Source: Dyella_B sp035277725
GTDB lineage: Bacteria; Pseudomonadota; Gammaproteobacteria; Xanthomonadales; Rhodanobacteraceae
Direction: 5' to 3'
Assembly: GCF_035277725.1 (NCBI RefSeq)
Contig: NZ_DATEJY010000147.1
Coordinates: 1 to 14,685, forward strand
DNA: 14,685 nucleotides
Shown here: positions 13,659-14,685 of the stretch, in pieces
How positions within the stretch are numbered: position 1 is the stretch's first letter
Layout of the letters: the number at the start of each line of letters is the position of its first letter
Program-made: the position numbers and the translations under genes
The notes under the pieces: model-generated
The model's input: only the letters and a program-made list of their open reading frames with translations
Databases searched by the model: none
Told to the model about the DNA's origin: nothing

Positions 13659-14206
13659 TGACGCGCTCACCTTCTCAGTTCGTATTTGCCGCCCGCGTGC
13701 TGCATTGGCTGATGGCGATCATGATCGTGTCGATGTTGTTTATCGGCGTTGGCCTAGTGGCTTCGGTATCCGAACGGCACGCATGGTTGTTGGCGATCCA
13801 CAAACCGCTCGGCATCGCGATCCTGGTGCTTGCGGTCATTCGACTGATCGTACGGCTGCGCAATCCGCCACCGCCCTTGCCTGCCGATCTGCCAGCCGTG
13901 CAGAAGTTGGCCGCGTATGCCTCGCATTATCTGTTGTACGCGTTGATGATCGCGATGCCCTTGGTGGGCTGGGCCATGCTTTCGGCAGGCGGTTACCCGG
14001 TGATGCTCAGCCCTTCATTGCGCTTGCCGCCGATTTTTCCGGCCAATGCCGCGGCGTTTGCGGTGTTGAGATATGCGCATGCGTGGCTGGCAGCGTTGTT
14101 GTTTTTGACCTTTCTCGCGCATCTCGGTGCGGCGTTGTATCACGGCTTGATTCGCAGGGATGGGGTGTTGTCGAGCATGACGGGCATTCGGCATGAGGCG
14201 GAGTGA
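13658..14206 (+). CDS. Cytochrome b561 (CybB-like) electron carrier
   Basis: The 182-residue protein has four membrane helices (about 12-34, 46-66, 87-108 and 137-160). Candidate heme-ligand histidines are H16 in RVLHWLM, H48 in IHKPLG, H90 in ASHYLLYALM, H141 in RYAHAWLA and H155 in FLAHLG. This is the prokaryotic di-heme b561 pattern, in which quinol is oxidised in the inner membrane and electrons are passed out. The first base of its ATG is the last base of the peroxidase TAA, so the two proteins should be made together. I infer that the pair forms a quinol-dependent peroxidase in the inner membrane facing the periplasm. Length and motifs are normal. Confidence 0.9.
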   Translation: MTRSPSQFVFAARVLHWLMAIMIVSMLFIGVGLVASVSERHAWLLAIHKPLGIAILVLAVIRLIVRLRNPPPPLPADLPAVQKLAAYASHYLLYALMIAMPLVGWAMLSAGGYPVMLSPSLRLPPIFPANAAAFAVLRYAHAWLAALLFLTFLAHLGAALYHGLIRRDGVLSSMTGIRHEAE

Positions 14207-14220
14207 GTGAGGATGCCAAG

Positions 14221-14279
14221 TAGGCTGGGATGAAATCCCAGCTTGCGTGGACCTCCGATGCTGGGATTTTCATCCCCGC
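14221..14279. repeat. Tandem hairpins after cytochrome b561 gene
   Basis: GCTGGGAT-GAA-ATCCCAGC (14224-14242) is a perfect 8-bp hairpin. A second GGGAT-TTTC-ATCCC follows at 14263-14276, repeating the same CTGGGAT core. They lie between two convergent genes and may act as a terminator, but no T run follows; the repeated core suggests a dispersed intergenic repeat. Confidence 0.45.
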
Positions 14280-14685
14280 CTACACAAGGCCGTCATTCCC
14301 GCGAAAGCGCACTGCTGTCCGGGGAAAAATCGTTCCATTCGCCGTTACGCTTGATGGATCGTCGTCCCGGCGAAGCCGGGACCCAGCGACTTGCATTTCG
14401 CCCAAGACACTGGGCCCCTGCTTTCGCCGGCGCGGCACTTCCTTGACCGTATCGCCCGGCAACAACCGCAGGTGCTCCGCGCTGGCCGTACCCTGGCCAG
14501 AAATGGCGAGGCCATATAACAGGCGGGTGGCGATGCTGGGCACAGCCAGTTCAATTGCACGGTGCACCTGCTGCTGATTGTCGCGAACAGGGAGTCGACC
14601 CGTGCTGATGAAATCCAGCTTTCCGCGCGGACCATACACCGTAAGGTAAAGCGTTGCGCCCTTCTCGGCACCCTGGGTGCTCAGG
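14280..14685 (-). CDS. C-terminal part of a hypothetical protein (5' end outside window)
   Basis: The leftward frame is open from the window edge (14684) to a TAG at 14280-14282, about 134 codons. The first part looks like protein: GAEKGATLYLTVYGPRGKLD, then STGRLPVRDNQQQVHRAIE, then VPSIATRLLYGLAISGQG and LRLLPGDTVKEV. From about 14430 onward the translation is Arg-rich and irregular, because it reads through the dispersed repeat. The native gene probably ended near there and now has a repeat-derived tail, or the true C-terminus is simply unstructured. I do not recognise the family. It converges on cytochrome b561. Confidence 0.45.
   Translation of the reverse strand, partial: LSTQGAEKGATLYLTVYGPRGKLDFISTGRLPVRDNQQQVHRAIELAVPSIATRLLYGLAISGQGTASAEHLRLLPGDTVKEVPRRRKQGPSVLGEMQVAGSRLRRDDDPSSVTANGTIFPRTAVRFRGNDGLV
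14290..14430. repeat. Dispersed intergenic repeat ('CGTCATTCCCGCGAAAGC' type)
   Basis: The stretch reads CGTCATTCCCGCGAAAGC near its start and GTCCCGGC-GAA-GCCGGGAC at 14364-14382, with GGCCCCTGCTTTCGCCGG near the end. Pieces of this kind (Cys-less, palindromic, GC-rich) are scattered many times in intergenic DNA of several proteobacteria, including Xanthomonadales. Within this window only this copy is present, so repetition is from prior knowledge, not seen here. Confidence 0.5.

Noticed and set aside
14221..14430. CRISPR array
   Set aside because: The repeats here are palindromic intergenic elements without regular spacers.

Overview
The window looks like a chromosome segment of a GC-rich gammaproteobacterium. 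I infer the Rhodanobacteraceae/Xanthomonadaceae side (Dyella-, Luteibacter- or Rhodanobacter-like). The reasons are a urocanase, a catalase-fold peroxidase coupled to cytochrome b561, an exported amidohydrolase, and 'GTCCCGGCGAAGCCGGGAC'-type dispersed repeats. The taxon is a judgement from style, not from a search.

Positions 1-5760 are an accessory, defence-like block. The left edge is the 3' end of an IS5-family transposase (1-135), with the element end near 147. Facing it is a tightly packed leftward operon with overlapping genes: a ComEC-like metallo-beta-lactamase-fold (MBL) protein (3963-2782), a bacterial E2-E1 ubiquitin-like conjugation fusion resembling Cap2 (2789-1020), a JAMM/JAB deconjugating peptidase resembling Cap3 (1023-505), and a small three-helix membrane protein (473-138) whose C-terminus seems cut off by the IS. 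The layout is that of a type II CBASS ancillary module, but the MBL protein stands where the cGAS-like nucleotidyltransferase would be. The MBL protein ends in a glycine-rich tail closing with Ala, which makes it the obvious candidate substrate for C-terminal conjugation. To the right lie a DUF6680-like membrane-anchored protein (4466-5107, rightward) and a convergent zinc-knuckle protein of unknown function (5609-5142). A strong hairpin follows at 5727-5760.

Positions 5917-9926 alternate housekeeping-type and accessory genes. They are an exported metal-dependent amidohydrolase of the peptidase-like group (5917-7248); a leftward pair made of a vgr-related HExxH metallopeptidase (8825-7878, probable type VI secretion-type toxin) and a signal-peptide protein (7861-7310, possible periplasmic immunity partner); and a HigB/RelE toxin with a HigA/XRE antitoxin (9868-9244), with a doubled palindromic operator upstream.

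Positions 9933-14685 look chromosomal: urocanate hydratase hutU (leftward, with no other hut gene in view), a secreted protein of unknown function, a membrane-anchored SrpA-like catalase-family peroxidase translationally coupled to cytochrome b561, a repeat-rich 3' region, and the C-terminal part of a convergent gene that runs off the window. I see no tRNA, rRNA or CRISPR array.
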